Source: Anaerococcus murdochii
Lineage (GTDB): Bacteria; Bacillota; Clostridia; Tissierellales; Peptoniphilaceae
Assembly: GCF_019957155.1 (NCBI RefSeq)
Contig: NZ_JAIPME010000002.1
Coordinates: 1,178,001 to 1,242,000, forward strand
Direction: 5' to 3'
Length of the DNA stretch: 64,000 nt
Shown: positions 16,190-25,408 of the stretch, piece after piece
Layout of the letters: each line of letters starts with the position of its first letter
Position numbering within the stretch: the first letter of the stretch is position 1
Program-made: the position numbers and the translations under genes
Notes under the pieces: generated by a model
The model's database searches: none
What the model was told of the DNA's origin: nothing
The model's input: the letters and a program-made list of their open reading frames with translations, nothing else

Positions 16190-17407
16190 ATGAGAAAACT
16201 CGATGAAAAATCACAAAACCTACTCAAAGTAGTAGTTCTCGGTATTTTATTATATTTTGGATTTTACTATATAGAAAGTGTTTCAAAAGCATTTTCTAAG
16301 TTATATTTAGTACTCCAACCCTTTATATTGGGTGGAGCCCTTGCCTTTATAATAAGTATTCCGATGAACTTTTTTGAAAGACAATTTTCAAAATTAGATA
16401 AAAATGACAAACACAAAAAGCTAATAACAGTGTTAGCTCTCTTGATATCTTGGATTATAGTGTTTTTGGCATTTACCATCCTAATTACAATCCTAGTTCC
16501 ATCCATTGCCAAGGTTGTAAATACCTTTATCAATAAATGGCCGGAATTTGTGGACGATATTTATAAGATGCTTCAAAAATACCCAATTACAGAACCTTAT
16601 GCAGATAAATTTATGGATACTTTATCAGGTATAAGCTGGGATAATATCAAGGATGCTAGCCTAGATTTCCTTAAGGGCAATGAAGGAGATGTCTTATCCA
16701 AGGCTACAAGCCTGGTAAGCTCTGTATCAAGCGGAGTAATCGGCGTCTTTACCATGTTTGTATTTTCAATCTTTATTCTCCTTTCAAAAAGGATGCTAAA
16801 GATCAATTCCACAAGGATTTTATATGCAGTAATGAGCGAAGAAAGGGCAGATTATATCAATAAGGTCTTTTCTCTATCTTACAACACATTCAAGGATTAC
16901 ATCTTCTCTAGGCTAATTTCTGTAATTTGCCTATCCGTTTTAACCTTTATAGGTATGTTTGTAATGAGAATACCAAATGCGGTTATGATTTCTCTAATAG
17001 TAGGATTTTCTGACCTAATCCCAATCTTCGGTCCAATTGTGGGAACAGCATTTTCTATGATTCTAATCTTTATAGAATCGCCATTTAAGGCCCTTGTATT
17101 TTTGATTTACAATTTGGTCATCCAACAAATCCAAGAAAACGCCATCTATCCAGCCATAGCCGGTAACAAGATTGGTCTTCCTGCAGTTTGGGTTATGGCA
17201 TCAGTTACAATCGGTGGGTCACTCTTCGGTGTTTGGGGCATGCTGGTTTCTATTCCAGTTGTGTCTGTAATCTACAGCCTAAGCCACGAGAAAATCCACC
17301 ACATGCTAGAAGAAAAGGGATTTGACGAAGAAAAACTCCTTGCCAAGGGCGATAAGATTTACAAGATAGAGGACATAGAGACTAACGATGAAGCTTACGA
17401 AGAGTAG
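16190..17407 (+). CDS. AI-2E family transporter (second paralog)
   Basis: 405 residues, same topology and same motifs as the gene at 14174 (FILGGALAFIISIPMNFFE, MISLIVGFSDLIPIFGPIVG, GLPAVWVMASVTIGGSLFGVWGM), but clearly diverged, so an old paralog. The C-terminal tail is longer in acidic residues. Its last 20 bases overlap the start of the next gene, implying coupled translation. Confidence 0.88.
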   Translation: MRKLDEKSQNLLKVVVLGILLYFGFYYIESVSKAFSKLYLVLQPFILGGALAFIISIPMNFFERQFSKLDKNDKHKKLITVLALLISWIIVFLAFTILITILVPSIAKVVNTFINKWPEFVDDIYKMLQKYPITEPYADKFMDTLSGISWDNIKDASLDFLKGNEGDVLSKATSLVSSVSSGVIGVFTMFVFSIFILLSKRMLKINSTRILYAVMSEERADYINKVFSLSYNTFKDYIFSRLISVICLSVLTFIGMFVMRIPNAVMISLIVGFSDLIPIFGPIVGTAFSMILIFIESPFKALVFLIYNLVIQQIQENAIYPAIAGNKIGLPAVWVMASVTIGGSLFGVWGMLVSIPVVSVIYSLSHEKIHHMLEEKGFDEEKLLAKGDKIYKIEDIETNDEAYEE

Positions 17408-17984
17408 GGACTTTGTCTCAGTTATAAGGGATAATGAAAAATTTTACGGCGGCCACCAAGAATGGCTAAAATACCTTGGCCTTTCCAAATTTTTTAGGGA
17501 TAGGTCTTGCGTTGTGACAGCCTTTACCAACTGCTTTTTCTATTTGTACAAAAATGGGCCGGTTGATTTTGAAACATACAACAAAACCCAGTACGAATTT
17601 TACAAAAGGATAAGGCCAAAAGCCAACGGTGTGCCAACAGCAAAATCCCTTTTAAGAAGGATTGACATCATAAATCACGCCTTGGGACTCAATTTATCCT
17701 ACAGAATCCTTGAGGGAAATCTCATAAAAAGACTAAGTCTTGGTCAGATGATTTCTTTTATAAAGGAGGGCCTTGCTAAGGATACGCCAGTCATCCTCAT
17801 AAATTGGCTATCAAGGGACGTTGACATCATGAGCCACCACGGACTTTGCATCACAGAGATGAATGAAAAAGACGGCAGGCATGAGGTCGTGGTTTCTTCT
17901 TGGGGCAGACGTCACACTTTTTACCTAGAAGATTTTTACAAACAGGCTAGGACCTATACAGGCTTAATTTATTTTACAAAATAA
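17388..17984 (+). CDS. C39-like putative cysteine peptidase-fold protein
   Basis: 198 residues. A Cys in RSCVVTAFTNCF near residue 43 and a His in SHHGLCITEM, about 110 residues later, followed by an aromatic strand (HEVVVSSWGRRHTFYLEDF) give the Cys-His order of papain-like C39 families. No signal peptide, so it acts in the cytoplasm or by an unknown route. Start overlaps the AI-2E gene by 20 bases. The assignment rests on motif order alone; a structure-level comparison would be needed. It could be an inactive member. Confidence 0.5.
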   Translation: MKLTKSRDFVSVIRDNEKFYGGHQEWLKYLGLSKFFRDRSCVVTAFTNCFFYLYKNGPVDFETYNKTQYEFYKRIRPKANGVPTAKSLLRRIDIINHALGLNLSYRILEGNLIKRLSLGQMISFIKEGLAKDTPVILINWLSRDVDIMSHHGLCITEMNEKDGRHEVVVSSWGRRHTFYLEDFYKQARTYTGLIYFTK

Positions 17985-17988
17985 TCTA

Positions 17989-18015
17989 AGGGCGAGAGAA
18001 ATCTCGCTCTTTTTT
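17989..18015 (+). terminator. Terminator after the C39-like gene
   Basis: AGGGCGAGA/TCTCGCTCT stem (one G-T pair), loop GAAA, then T6. Confidence 0.85.
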
Positions 18016-18306
18016 ACTTATTTTTTTATTGGCCCTTAAGATTGAAATTACAAGAGCTTTGATCTTGATAAAAAGAGAACAAAGTAATCAAACTTGATAA
18101 AATTAACAAACAAACTATAGTAGGTATAGAGCAAGATTCTTGATAAAACAAGGTCTGGCAAAGATTTTTACTAATTTAGTGTGGTCACAAAAATTTATTT
18201 TATTTATTAGCAATATTTAGCCACTGTAAAACTTGCCAAGCTCTTAGGAAAGAAAAACCTAGTACAGAAATATAAAAATAAAAAATATATATTTATAGGA
18301 GGAAAG
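18016..18306 (+). promoter_or_regulatory. Long leader region of glgP with three CTTGATAAAA repeats
   Basis: No gene. The 10-mer CTTGATAAAA occurs at 18064, 18093 and 18139. The region ends with a strong ribosome site (TAGGAGGAAAG). The repeats may be regulator sites; I see no riboswitch fold. Confidence 0.4.
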
Positions 18307-20682
18307 ATGGATAAGTTAGCAAAAGACAAGTTTGCCGAGCAGTATATGGAAAACTTGCAAAGGATTACCCTAAAGAGATTTGAAGATACTTCAAACAAGG
18401 ACAGATATGATGCACTTTGTGCTACAATCATGGGTCTTATCAACAAAGACTGGAGAGGAACAAAGGCTAAGGCAAGAAAAGAAAGAAAGGCCTACTACCT
18501 ATCAGCAGAATTCTTAATCGGTAGATCACTTGGTAATAACCTAATCAACCTAGGAATTTATGAAGAGGTGAAAGACTTATTATCTGAAATCGGAATCGAT
18601 TTCGAATCTATCGAAGACTACGAAGACGACGCTGCACTTGGTAATGGTGGTCTAGGTAGACTTGCCGCTTGTTTTATGGACTCAGCTGCCAGCCAAAATC
18701 TTAGCTTAGTAGGCTATGGTGTTAGGTATCGTGAAGGAATTTTCAAGCAAGAAATTGAAAAAGGCTTCCAAGTTGAACACGGCGATAGCTGGATTAAAGA
18801 CGGTGACGGCTGGTCAATCAGAGTTGACTCTGACGCAAAAATTGTTAAGTTTAGAGACCAACAAGTAAAGGCTGTTCCATATGATATGCCAGTAGTTGGT
18901 TTTGAAAATGGAGTTGTAAACACCCTTAGACTATGGCAATCAGAACCATTTGAAGAATTTGATTTTGCAAAATTCAACAACTTCGAATACGACGATGCTG
19001 TTGCTGAGAAAAATAGGGCAGAAGATATAACCAGAGTTTTATATCCAAACGACATGCAAAAGGCTGGTAAACTATTAAGACTTAAACAACAATACTTCTT
19101 CTGTTCAGCTTCAATCCAAGATATGGTAGAAACATATAAGAGAGACTTCCCAACAGATCTTAAGTTTGAAGAATTTGCACGATACCACGTTATCCAACTT
19201 AACGATACCCACCCAATCATAGCTATTCCTGAGTTAATCAGAGTACTAGTAGATGAAAATGGAATCTTCTTTGAAGACGCCTTCAAGATTGCATCAAAGG
19301 TATTTGCTTTCACAAACCACACAGTTTTACAAGAAGCCCTTGAAAGATGGTCAGAAGACCTCATGCAAGAAGTAAGCCCAAGATGTCTAGAAATCATCGA
19401 ACAAATAGATAAAAAACTAGTTGAAGAACTAAAAGAAAGAGGCTTTAGCGAAGCTCAAATAGCTCCATACAGAATTATGGCAAATAACACTGTACACATG
19501 GCAAACCTCGCTATCTATATAGGTTTCTCAGTAAACGGTGTAGCTGAAATCCACTCACAAATCCTAAAAGACGATACCTTCAAAGAATGGTACAGGATTA
19601 GCTCAGAGAAATTCAACAACAAAACAAATGGTATTACCCCAAGAAGATGGCTTGTTTACTCAAATAGAGAATTAACAAACTTCATCACAGAAAAACTTGG
19701 AACAGATACATGGAAAAATAATCTAGATCAATTAAAGGGACTTGAAAAATACCTAGATGACGAAAAAGTCCTAGAAGAACTATGGGATATCAAACAAACA
19801 AAGAAAAAACAACTTGCAAAGTATATCCTAGAAAACGAAGGAATTAAGGTAGATTCAAAATCAATCTTCGATATTCAAATCAAGAGGATTCACGAATACA
19901 AGAGACAACACTTAAACATCCTTCACATCATCTACCTATATCATCAATTAAAGAAAAATCCAGATATGGACTTCACACCAACAACCTTTATCTTTGGTGG
20001 TAAGGCAGCACCAGGATACTTCAGAGCAAAGGGTATGATTAAACTTGCCAACGAAGTAGCAAGAGTAGTAAATAACGATCCTGATGTAAACAAAAAGATG
20101 AAAGTGATCTTCGTAGAAAACTACAGAGTAACCTACGCTGAAAAACTCTTCCCTGCAGCTGATGTTTCAGAACAAATCTCAACAGCAGGTAAGGAAGCAA
20201 GCGGTACAGGAAATATGAAATTCATGCTAAACGGTGCCCTAACACTTGGTACCCTTGATGGAGCCAACGTTGAAATCTTTGCAGAAGCAGGAGAAGAAAA
20301 CAACTACAGATTTGGTGCAACAGTTGAAGAACTAGCAGAAATAGCTGATTCATACAACCCATTCGAATATTATAGTAAGGATGAAAATATCAAAGACGTA
20401 GTAGATTCCCTAGTAAGCGGAGAATTCAAAGACAACGACACCTACTACTTCCTAGACATCTATAACGAACTAATCAAGCCACAAAACGGTGAAAGAGGAG
20501 ACCAATACTACCTCCTAAAAGATTTTGAATCTTATAGACAAACCCAAGCTAAACTAAACAAGGAATATAGAAACAAACTAGAATGGTCTAGAAAATGTCT
20601 AAAGAATATCGCAAATGCAGGATTCTTCTCATCAGACAGAACAATTGTAAACTACGCTGATGACATCTGGAAAATAGACTAG
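18307..20682 (+). CDS. glgP: Glycogen/starch phosphorylase
   Basis: 791 residues, full length for GT35. It cleaves alpha-1,4-glucan with phosphate to glucose-1-phosphate, using PLP. Visible: AEFLIGRSLGNNL, EDDAALGNGGLGRLAACFMDS, LNDTHP, TNHTVLQEALE, the NGITPRRWL region, IHEYKRQHLN, FGGKAAPGY and the PLP site EASGTGNMKFMLNGALTLGT with the lysine. No glycogen synthesis genes are near, so host or dietary glycogen may be the substrate after uptake of dextrins. A ZIP gene begins eight bases behind the stop. Confidence 0.97.
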   Translation: MDKLAKDKFAEQYMENLQRITLKRFEDTSNKDRYDALCATIMGLINKDWRGTKAKARKERKAYYLSAEFLIGRSLGNNLINLGIYEEVKDLLSEIGIDFESIEDYEDDAALGNGGLGRLAACFMDSAASQNLSLVGYGVRYREGIFKQEIEKGFQVEHGDSWIKDGDGWSIRVDSDAKIVKFRDQQVKAVPYDMPVVGFENGVVNTLRLWQSEPFEEFDFAKFNNFEYDDAVAEKNRAEDITRVLYPNDMQKAGKLLRLKQQYFFCSASIQDMVETYKRDFPTDLKFEEFARYHVIQLNDTHPIIAIPELIRVLVDENGIFFEDAFKIASKVFAFTNHTVLQEALERWSEDLMQEVSPRCLEIIEQIDKKLVEELKERGFSEAQIAPYRIMANNTVHMANLAIYIGFSVNGVAEIHSQILKDDTFKEWYRISSEKFNNKTNGITPRRWLVYSNRELTNFITEKLGTDTWKNNLDQLKGLEKYLDDEKVLEELWDIKQTKKKQLAKYILENEGIKVDSKSIFDIQIKRIHEYKRQHLNILHIIYLYHQLKKNPDMDFTPTTFIFGGKAAPGYFRAKGMIKLANEVARVVNNDPDVNKKMKVIFVENYRVTYAEKLFPAADVSEQISTAGKEASGTGNMKFMLNGALTLGTLDGANVEIFAEAGEENNYRFGATVEELAEIADSYNPFEYYSKDENIKDVVDSLVSGEFKDNDTYYFLDIYNELIKPQNGERGDQYYLLKDFESYRQTQAKLNKEYRNKLEWSRKCLKNIANAGFFSSDRTIVNYADDIWKID

Positions 20683-20690
20683 GAAGAAAA

Positions 20691-21485
20691 ATGAACTCAG
20701 AAATATTATTCGGGGTGATGATTCCCTTTATAGGAACAACACTCGGCGCAGCCTGCGTCTATATAATGAGAAATGAACTAAAAGACAGGGTCCAAAAGGG
20801 CCTGTCTGGCTTTGCAGCAGGGGTCATGGTGGCGGCATCCATCTGGTCCCTCCTCATGCCAGCCATGGACATGGTCGAAGACAAATTAGGTCGCATGGCC
20901 TGGATGCCTGCAGCAGTGGGATTTCTAGTAGGAATTGCCTTTTTGCTCTTCCTAGACTCAGTTATACCCCACCAGCATATTGATTCTGACCATCCAGAAG
21001 GAATAAAGGCAGAAAGCTTCAGAAAAACAACCATGATGGTCCTTGCAGTAATTATACATAACATCCCAGAAGGCATGGCTGTAGGCGTGTCCTTCGCAGG
21101 AGTCATCTACGGCAAGGGCGATCTTACAATGGCAGCAGCCATGGTCTTATCAATCGGAATTGCAATCCAAAACTTCCCAGAAGGCGCAATAATCTCCATG
21201 CCACTAAAAGCAGTCGGAGTTAGCAAGCACAAGGCCTTTGGCATGGGAGTATTCTCAGGCATAGTAGAGCCAATAGCAGCCATAATTACAATCTTATTAT
21301 CATCAATAATGGTCCCAATCCTCCCATACCTCCTATCCTTTGCGGCAGGAGCCATGATGTATGTGGTAGTAGAGGAACTAGTCCCAGAAGCTACAGGAGA
21401 AGGCGAAAGCCACACAAATATAGGAACCATAGGCTTTTCTGTAGGCTTTGTAGTAATGATGATTTTAGACGTGATGTTAGGATAA
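20691..21485 (+). CDS. ZIP family metal transporter
   Basis: 264 residues, eight membrane helices. The metal-binding helices are clear: HNIPEGMAVGVSFAGV (TM4) and QNFPEGAIISMPL (TM5), with a His-rich loop PHQHIDSDH between TM3 and TM4. ZupT/GufA-type ZIP proteins import Zn2+, Fe2+ or Mn2+. The short gap from glgP suggests co-transcription, though no functional link is obvious. Confidence 0.92.
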   Translation: MNSEILFGVMIPFIGTTLGAACVYIMRNELKDRVQKGLSGFAAGVMVAASIWSLLMPAMDMVEDKLGRMAWMPAAVGFLVGIAFLLFLDSVIPHQHIDSDHPEGIKAESFRKTTMMVLAVIIHNIPEGMAVGVSFAGVIYGKGDLTMAAAMVLSIGIAIQNFPEGAIISMPLKAVGVSKHKAFGMGVFSGIVEPIAAIITILLSSIMVPILPYLLSFAAGAMMYVVVEELVPEATGEGESHTNIGTIGFSVGFVVMMILDVMLG

Positions 21486-21495
21486 AATATTTAAG

Positions 21496-21522
21496 AGAAT
21501 CCCTTTTGGGGGTTCTTTTTTT
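21496..21522 (+). terminator. Terminator of glgP-ZIP
   Basis: GAATCCC-TTTT-GGGG(G)TTC hairpin with one bulge followed by T7. Confidence 0.7.
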
Positions 21523-21619
21523 GTCTATATTTTTGATCGAAAATGGTATAATAAAAATATTAAAAGATCATCAGAAAATATTGAAAATAACACAAAGAAA
21601 TCTATAAGGAAATGGAAAT

Positions 21620-22090
21620 ATGGACTTTATTATAAAAGAAATAGAAGATAAAAAAGAAAAAGAAAAAATTTCAAGAGAAATCCTAGAAGACCTGCCAGAA
21701 TGGTTTGGTCTGCCAGAAAGCACTGAAGAATACATCACAGAATCCCAGGACAAGCCATTTATAGCGTGTTTTTTTGGAGAAAATCCAATCGGCTTTGTAG
21801 TTTTAAACGAAACTAGTCCAGATTGTGGAGAGATATTTGTAATGGGAATCAAAAAAATCTACCACCGCCAAGGGGCAGGCAAAAAATTAAACAAAGCCTT
21901 TGAAAACTTGGCCAAAAAACTAGGCTACACCTATTCCCAAGTAAAAACAGTAGAAACAGGTCATTATACTGAATACGACATGACAAATAACTTCTACCAA
22001 GCCATGGGCTACAAAAAACTAGAAGTCTTTCCAACACTATGGGACGAATGGAACCCCTGCCAGATTTATATAAAATATTTGGGCGACTAG
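21620..22090 (+). CDS. GNAT family N-acetyltransferase
   Basis: 156 residues. The GNAT core is visible: FGENPIGFVVLNE strand, then MGIKKIYHRQGAGKKLNKAFENLAKKLGY with the Q/RxxGxG/A acetyl-CoA loop, and NNFYQAMGYKKLE at the end. The substrate cannot be inferred. Single gene with a terminator behind it. Confidence 0.85.
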   Translation: MDFIIKEIEDKKEKEKISREILEDLPEWFGLPESTEEYITESQDKPFIACFFGENPIGFVVLNETSPDCGEIFVMGIKKIYHRQGAGKKLNKAFENLAKKLGYTYSQVKTVETGHYTEYDMTNNFYQAMGYKKLEVFPTLWDEWNPCQIYIKYLGD

Positions 22091-22148
22091 TAAAATATCA
22101 GGAAATATAAATTGGTTTTATAAAAGAAATAGAAAATGAATTTTATTT

Positions 22149-22178
22149 AGAGTTTATGTTTTTCATAGACTCTTTTTG
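22149..22178 (+). terminator. Terminator after the GNAT gene
   Basis: AGAGTTTATG/CATAGACTCT stem (one G-T) then T5. Confidence 0.75.
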
Positions 22179-22264
22179 TTTAGAATAAAGTTCATTCAAC
22201 CTGTAAAACTCTTTCGAAAACAGTATTATATTATAAAGAAATAAATCTATTGAAGGGACTTATC

Positions 22265-23056
22265 ATGAATTTTTTGGATAATTTTATTACTAGCCTTATG
22301 CTTATTAGGGTTACGGATATTGTTGATATTGCTATGATTGCCTATGTTGTTTATAAGCTTTTTTCTATTCTTAAAAACACTAGGGCGGAGCAGGTTTTGA
22401 AGGGGCTTATTTCTGTCCTTATCTTTGCTTCCATTGCAGATATTATGAATTTGAATACTGTTTCTTGGGTTATGAACCAGTTTTTGACTGTTTCCCTTGT
22501 TTTTATTATCGTTGTCTTTCAGCCAGAGCTTAGGACAGGGCTTGAGAGGCTTGGTAGGGGTAGGTCAATTTTTTCTGGTGATAAGAACAAAAAGGATGAG
22601 GATTCTATAAATGAGCTTGTTTCTGCGATGAGTTCTCTTTCTAGGCAAAAAATCGGGGCTCTTGTTGTTCTTGAAAGGCAGGTTGGTCTTTCTGACATAA
22701 TCGAGTCTGGAACTATGCTTAATGCTGATATTTCAAGCGAACTTTTGATCAATATTTTTATACCAAATACCCCTCTCCATGACGGGGCTGTTATTATCAG
22801 GGAAAATACTATTACTGCAGCAGCTTGTTATTTGCCACTTTCCACATCAAATACTATTGCTAAAGAACTAGGTACAAGACATAGGGCTGCTATTGGTATT
22901 TCTGAAAAGTCAGATGCAGTTGTTATTATTGTTTCAGAGGAAACTGGAAATATTTCTATAGCAGAAAATGGTGTTATAAACAGATATTTTGATGAAGATT
23001 CCTTAAGAATTCGTCTAAAGAAGGAACTTGCTGAAAGGAGGGAAGAAGATGAATAA
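22265..23056 (+). CDS. cdaA: Diadenylate cyclase CdaA (DacA)
   Basis: 263 residues from ATG 22265 (AAGGGA seven bases upstream; the TTG at 22250 lies before that site). Three N-terminal membrane helices, then the DAC domain with PLHDGAVII (DGA motif) and ELGTRHRAAIG (RHR motif), the residues that bind ATP and metal. It makes the essential second messenger c-di-AMP, controlling K+ and osmolyte uptake and wall stability. The stop overlaps the next start (ATGAATAA), which is its regulator gene, the usual arrangement. Confidence 0.97.
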   Translation: MNFLDNFITSLMLIRVTDIVDIAMIAYVVYKLFSILKNTRAEQVLKGLISVLIFASIADIMNLNTVSWVMNQFLTVSLVFIIVVFQPELRTGLERLGRGRSIFSGDKNKKDEDSINELVSAMSSLSRQKIGALVVLERQVGLSDIIESGTMLNADISSELLINIFIPNTPLHDGAVIIRENTITAAACYLPLSTSNTIAKELGTRHRAAIGISEKSDAVVIIVSEETGNISIAENGVINRYFDEDSLRIRLKKELAERREEDE

Positions 23057-24041
23057 ATTTTTTGAAAGATTTAAGAAAGTCAATGCAAATAGTGATAAAC
23101 AGCTTTTAATCCTTTCTATAATTGTGGCCATTTTCATGTGGGCCTATGTTACAACTTCGACCAATCCTTCAACCAACAGGACATTTAGGAATGTCCCAAT
23201 TATTATTCAAAACCAGGATAAGCTTGAGGAAAAGGGCTATACAATTGTAAGTAAGGACGATATTTCTTCTGTAAATGTAAAACTAACTGGTTCTAGGGAT
23301 AATATTGTAAGTCTTAAAGCTGATGACATCCAAGCATCTATAAATGTTATGGACGCAAGTGAGGGGATAAAGTCAGTTGATGTGAAGGTTGACACTCCAA
23401 CAGGTATTTATCTTGATTCGGTTGATCCATCAAAGATTAATCTTAATATCCAAAGGATAATAGAGAAAAAAATTCCGGTAAATGTTGTTATCGCCGATAA
23501 ACTAAAGGATGGCAAGATTGTTGAAGTCAACGAGCAAAACCCTCAAGTAATTAAAATCAAGGGGCCAGAGTCAGTAATCAACCAGGTTGATAGGATAGAG
23601 GCCCATATTGACGATCCAGAATACCTTGACGGCAAAATCCACAATGTACCTATTAAGGTCCTCGATAAGGAGGGTAAGATTGTGGAAGGAGCTGATCTTG
23701 ATAGTAAGGACGTGAATCTTTCTTTCTATGTCTATGAAACTAAGAAAGTTAAGGTTAATTTCCTTGTGAGGGGAGATATAGCAAATGGCTATGTTGAAAC
23801 ATTGAGGGCAGTTTCTCCTGATACAATCGTTATCAAGGGACCTGGCCAAGTAATTAGAGATATAGATGAGATTCCGACTCAAACTTTGATTGCGGGCTAT
23901 ATCAGGTCTTCAAAGTCTGGTGAGATTAAACTTGATTTGCCAGAAGGTGTTGAGGTTTATGATGGTGACGATACTGTGACCTATAAAATAGAAGTTCAAA
24001 GAGTCCCAACATCCACAAAGGATAGAAATGACACTGAATAA
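23049..24041 (+). CDS. cdaR: CdaA regulator CdaR (YbbR-domain protein)
   Basis: 330 residues from ATG 23049, directly behind GGAGGGAAG. A cytoplasmic head, one membrane helix (LLILSIIVAIFMWAYVTTS) and an extracellular part made of YbbR repeats, each beginning like NVPIIIQN / KIPVNVVIAD / NVPIKVLD / KVKVNFLVRG. CdaR binds CdaA and tunes its activity. glmM, which often follows, is missing here; instead a tRNA nucleotidyltransferase gene overlaps the end by 14 bases. Confidence 0.93.
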   Translation: MNKFFERFKKVNANSDKQLLILSIIVAIFMWAYVTTSTNPSTNRTFRNVPIIIQNQDKLEEKGYTIVSKDDISSVNVKLTGSRDNIVSLKADDIQASINVMDASEGIKSVDVKVDTPTGIYLDSVDPSKINLNIQRIIEKKIPVNVVIADKLKDGKIVEVNEQNPQVIKIKGPESVINQVDRIEAHIDDPEYLDGKIHNVPIKVLDKEGKIVEGADLDSKDVNLSFYVYETKKVKVNFLVRGDIANGYVETLRAVSPDTIVIKGPGQVIRDIDEIPTQTLIAGYIRSSKSGEIKLDLPEGVEVYDGDDTVTYKIEVQRVPTSTKDRNDTE

Positions 24042-25356
24042 GGAAGAAGTTCTAGCAAGGCTAGAAAAGGCGGGATATGAGTCCTACCTAGTGGGAGGCT
24101 TTGTCCGTGATAGAATCATGGGCAGGGCCTCTTCTGATGTTGATATAGCAACAAAAGCCAGACCCAATCAAATAGAAGAAGTTTTTAAGGACTTTAAGAT
24201 TATTGATGTTGGCAAAGATTTTGGAACCATAAGGGTCATTGGTCATGGCCAAGAGTATGAAATCACAACTTTTAGGAAGGATTTTTCCTACAAGGATAAG
24301 AGAAGGCCTGGCCAGGTGGTTTTTGCTGATAAAATTGAAAGTGATTTAGAAAGGCGAGATTTTACCATAAACGCCATGGCCCTTAGAAATAATGAATTAA
24401 TTGACCCCTTTGGAGGTCAAAATGACATTAAAGAGAAAATTATAAGGGCAGTTGGCAATCCTCATGAGAGGATAAGTGAAGATTATCTAAGGGCCCTAAG
24501 GGCTGTGAGATTTGCCGCAAATTTAGGTTTTGATATTGAAAGAAATTTAGAAGAGGCGATTAAGAAAAATTCTAAAAACCTAGCCTATATTTCTGTTGAA
24601 AGACAGGCGACAGAGATTGATAAAATCCTAGTCGGACCTGATCCTGCAAGGGGAATTAGGCTTTTGGAAAAGCTTGGTCTTCTAGAAGAAATTTTCCCAG
24701 AAGTGAAGGAAATCGTGGGCTTTGACCAACATTCGCCCCACCATTACCTGGATTGTTTTGACCATAGCCTAAAGGTCTTGGAGGGAACGCCTCCTGACTT
24801 AGTAACAAGGCTAGGAGCTCTTTTTCATGATACAGGAAAGCCTGCCACATTTTTCTTAGATGAGGAAGGCAATGGGAGGTTTTTTGGCCACCAAAAAATT
24901 TCGCAAGAAATCGCTGAAAAGAGATTGAAGTATTTAAAATATCCGAAAAAGACAATAGAAGATGTAGGTATCTTAATTGGTCGCCACATGGATTCGTCAA
25001 ACCCTTATACAGAAAAATCTGTGGCAAGGCTTTTAAGAAGGATTGGGGAAGATAATTTAAGAAGACTCTTTGACCTTCAAGAAGCGGATATTTTGGCTAC
25101 AGTTCACGAAGATATTTCAAATATAGAAAAGGGTAGAATATTATTAAAGGAAATCCTAGAAAGAAAACCAGTTTTATCAAGAAAAGACCTTGCCATAAAT
25201 GGCAAAGATTTGATAGGGCTTGGCTTTGAACAAGGGCCATTTCTTGGCGAGATTTTAAAAGAAATCGAAAGAAGAGTCTTTGAAGAAAATTTAAAAAATG
25301 ATAGAGAAACTTTATTAGCAATAGCCAGGAATATAGGGCAAAAGCTTGATAGCTAG
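24028..25356 (+). CDS. cca: CCA tRNA nucleotidyltransferase
   Basis: 442 residues. N-terminal nucleotidyltransferase: YLVGGFVRDRIMGRASSDVDIA with the DxD metal site, RRPGQVVF, then RRDFTINAMALR and the poly(A)-polymerase-type RNA-binding domain. The C-terminal part has an HD domain (LGALFHDTGKP and GHQKIS). It adds or repairs the 3' CCA of tRNAs. The tRNA-Pro in this window has CCA encoded, so repair is a likely job, as for the bacterial enzymes generally. AAAGGA lies before the ATG, inside cdaR. Confidence 0.95.
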   Translation: MTLNKEEVLARLEKAGYESYLVGGFVRDRIMGRASSDVDIATKARPNQIEEVFKDFKIIDVGKDFGTIRVIGHGQEYEITTFRKDFSYKDKRRPGQVVFADKIESDLERRDFTINAMALRNNELIDPFGGQNDIKEKIIRAVGNPHERISEDYLRALRAVRFAANLGFDIERNLEEAIKKNSKNLAYISVERQATEIDKILVGPDPARGIRLLEKLGLLEEIFPEVKEIVGFDQHSPHHYLDCFDHSLKVLEGTPPDLVTRLGALFHDTGKPATFFLDEEGNGRFFGHQKISQEIAEKRLKYLKYPKKTIEDVGILIGRHMDSSNPYTEKSVARLLRRIGEDNLRRLFDLQEADILATVHEDISNIEKGRILLKEILERKPVLSRKDLAINGKDLIGLGFEQGPFLGEILKEIERRVFEENLKNDRETLLAIARNIGQKLDS

Positions 25357-25374
25357 ACTTATGAGTAGTATATT
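25346..25374 (+). promoter_or_regulatory. Promoter of tig
   Basis: TTGATA (25346-25351, inside the end of cca), 17-bp spacer, TATATT (25369-25374). Confidence 0.65.
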
Positions 25375-25408
25375 ATTACAATGAGTAGAAAAGTACACGG
25401 AGGATGAA

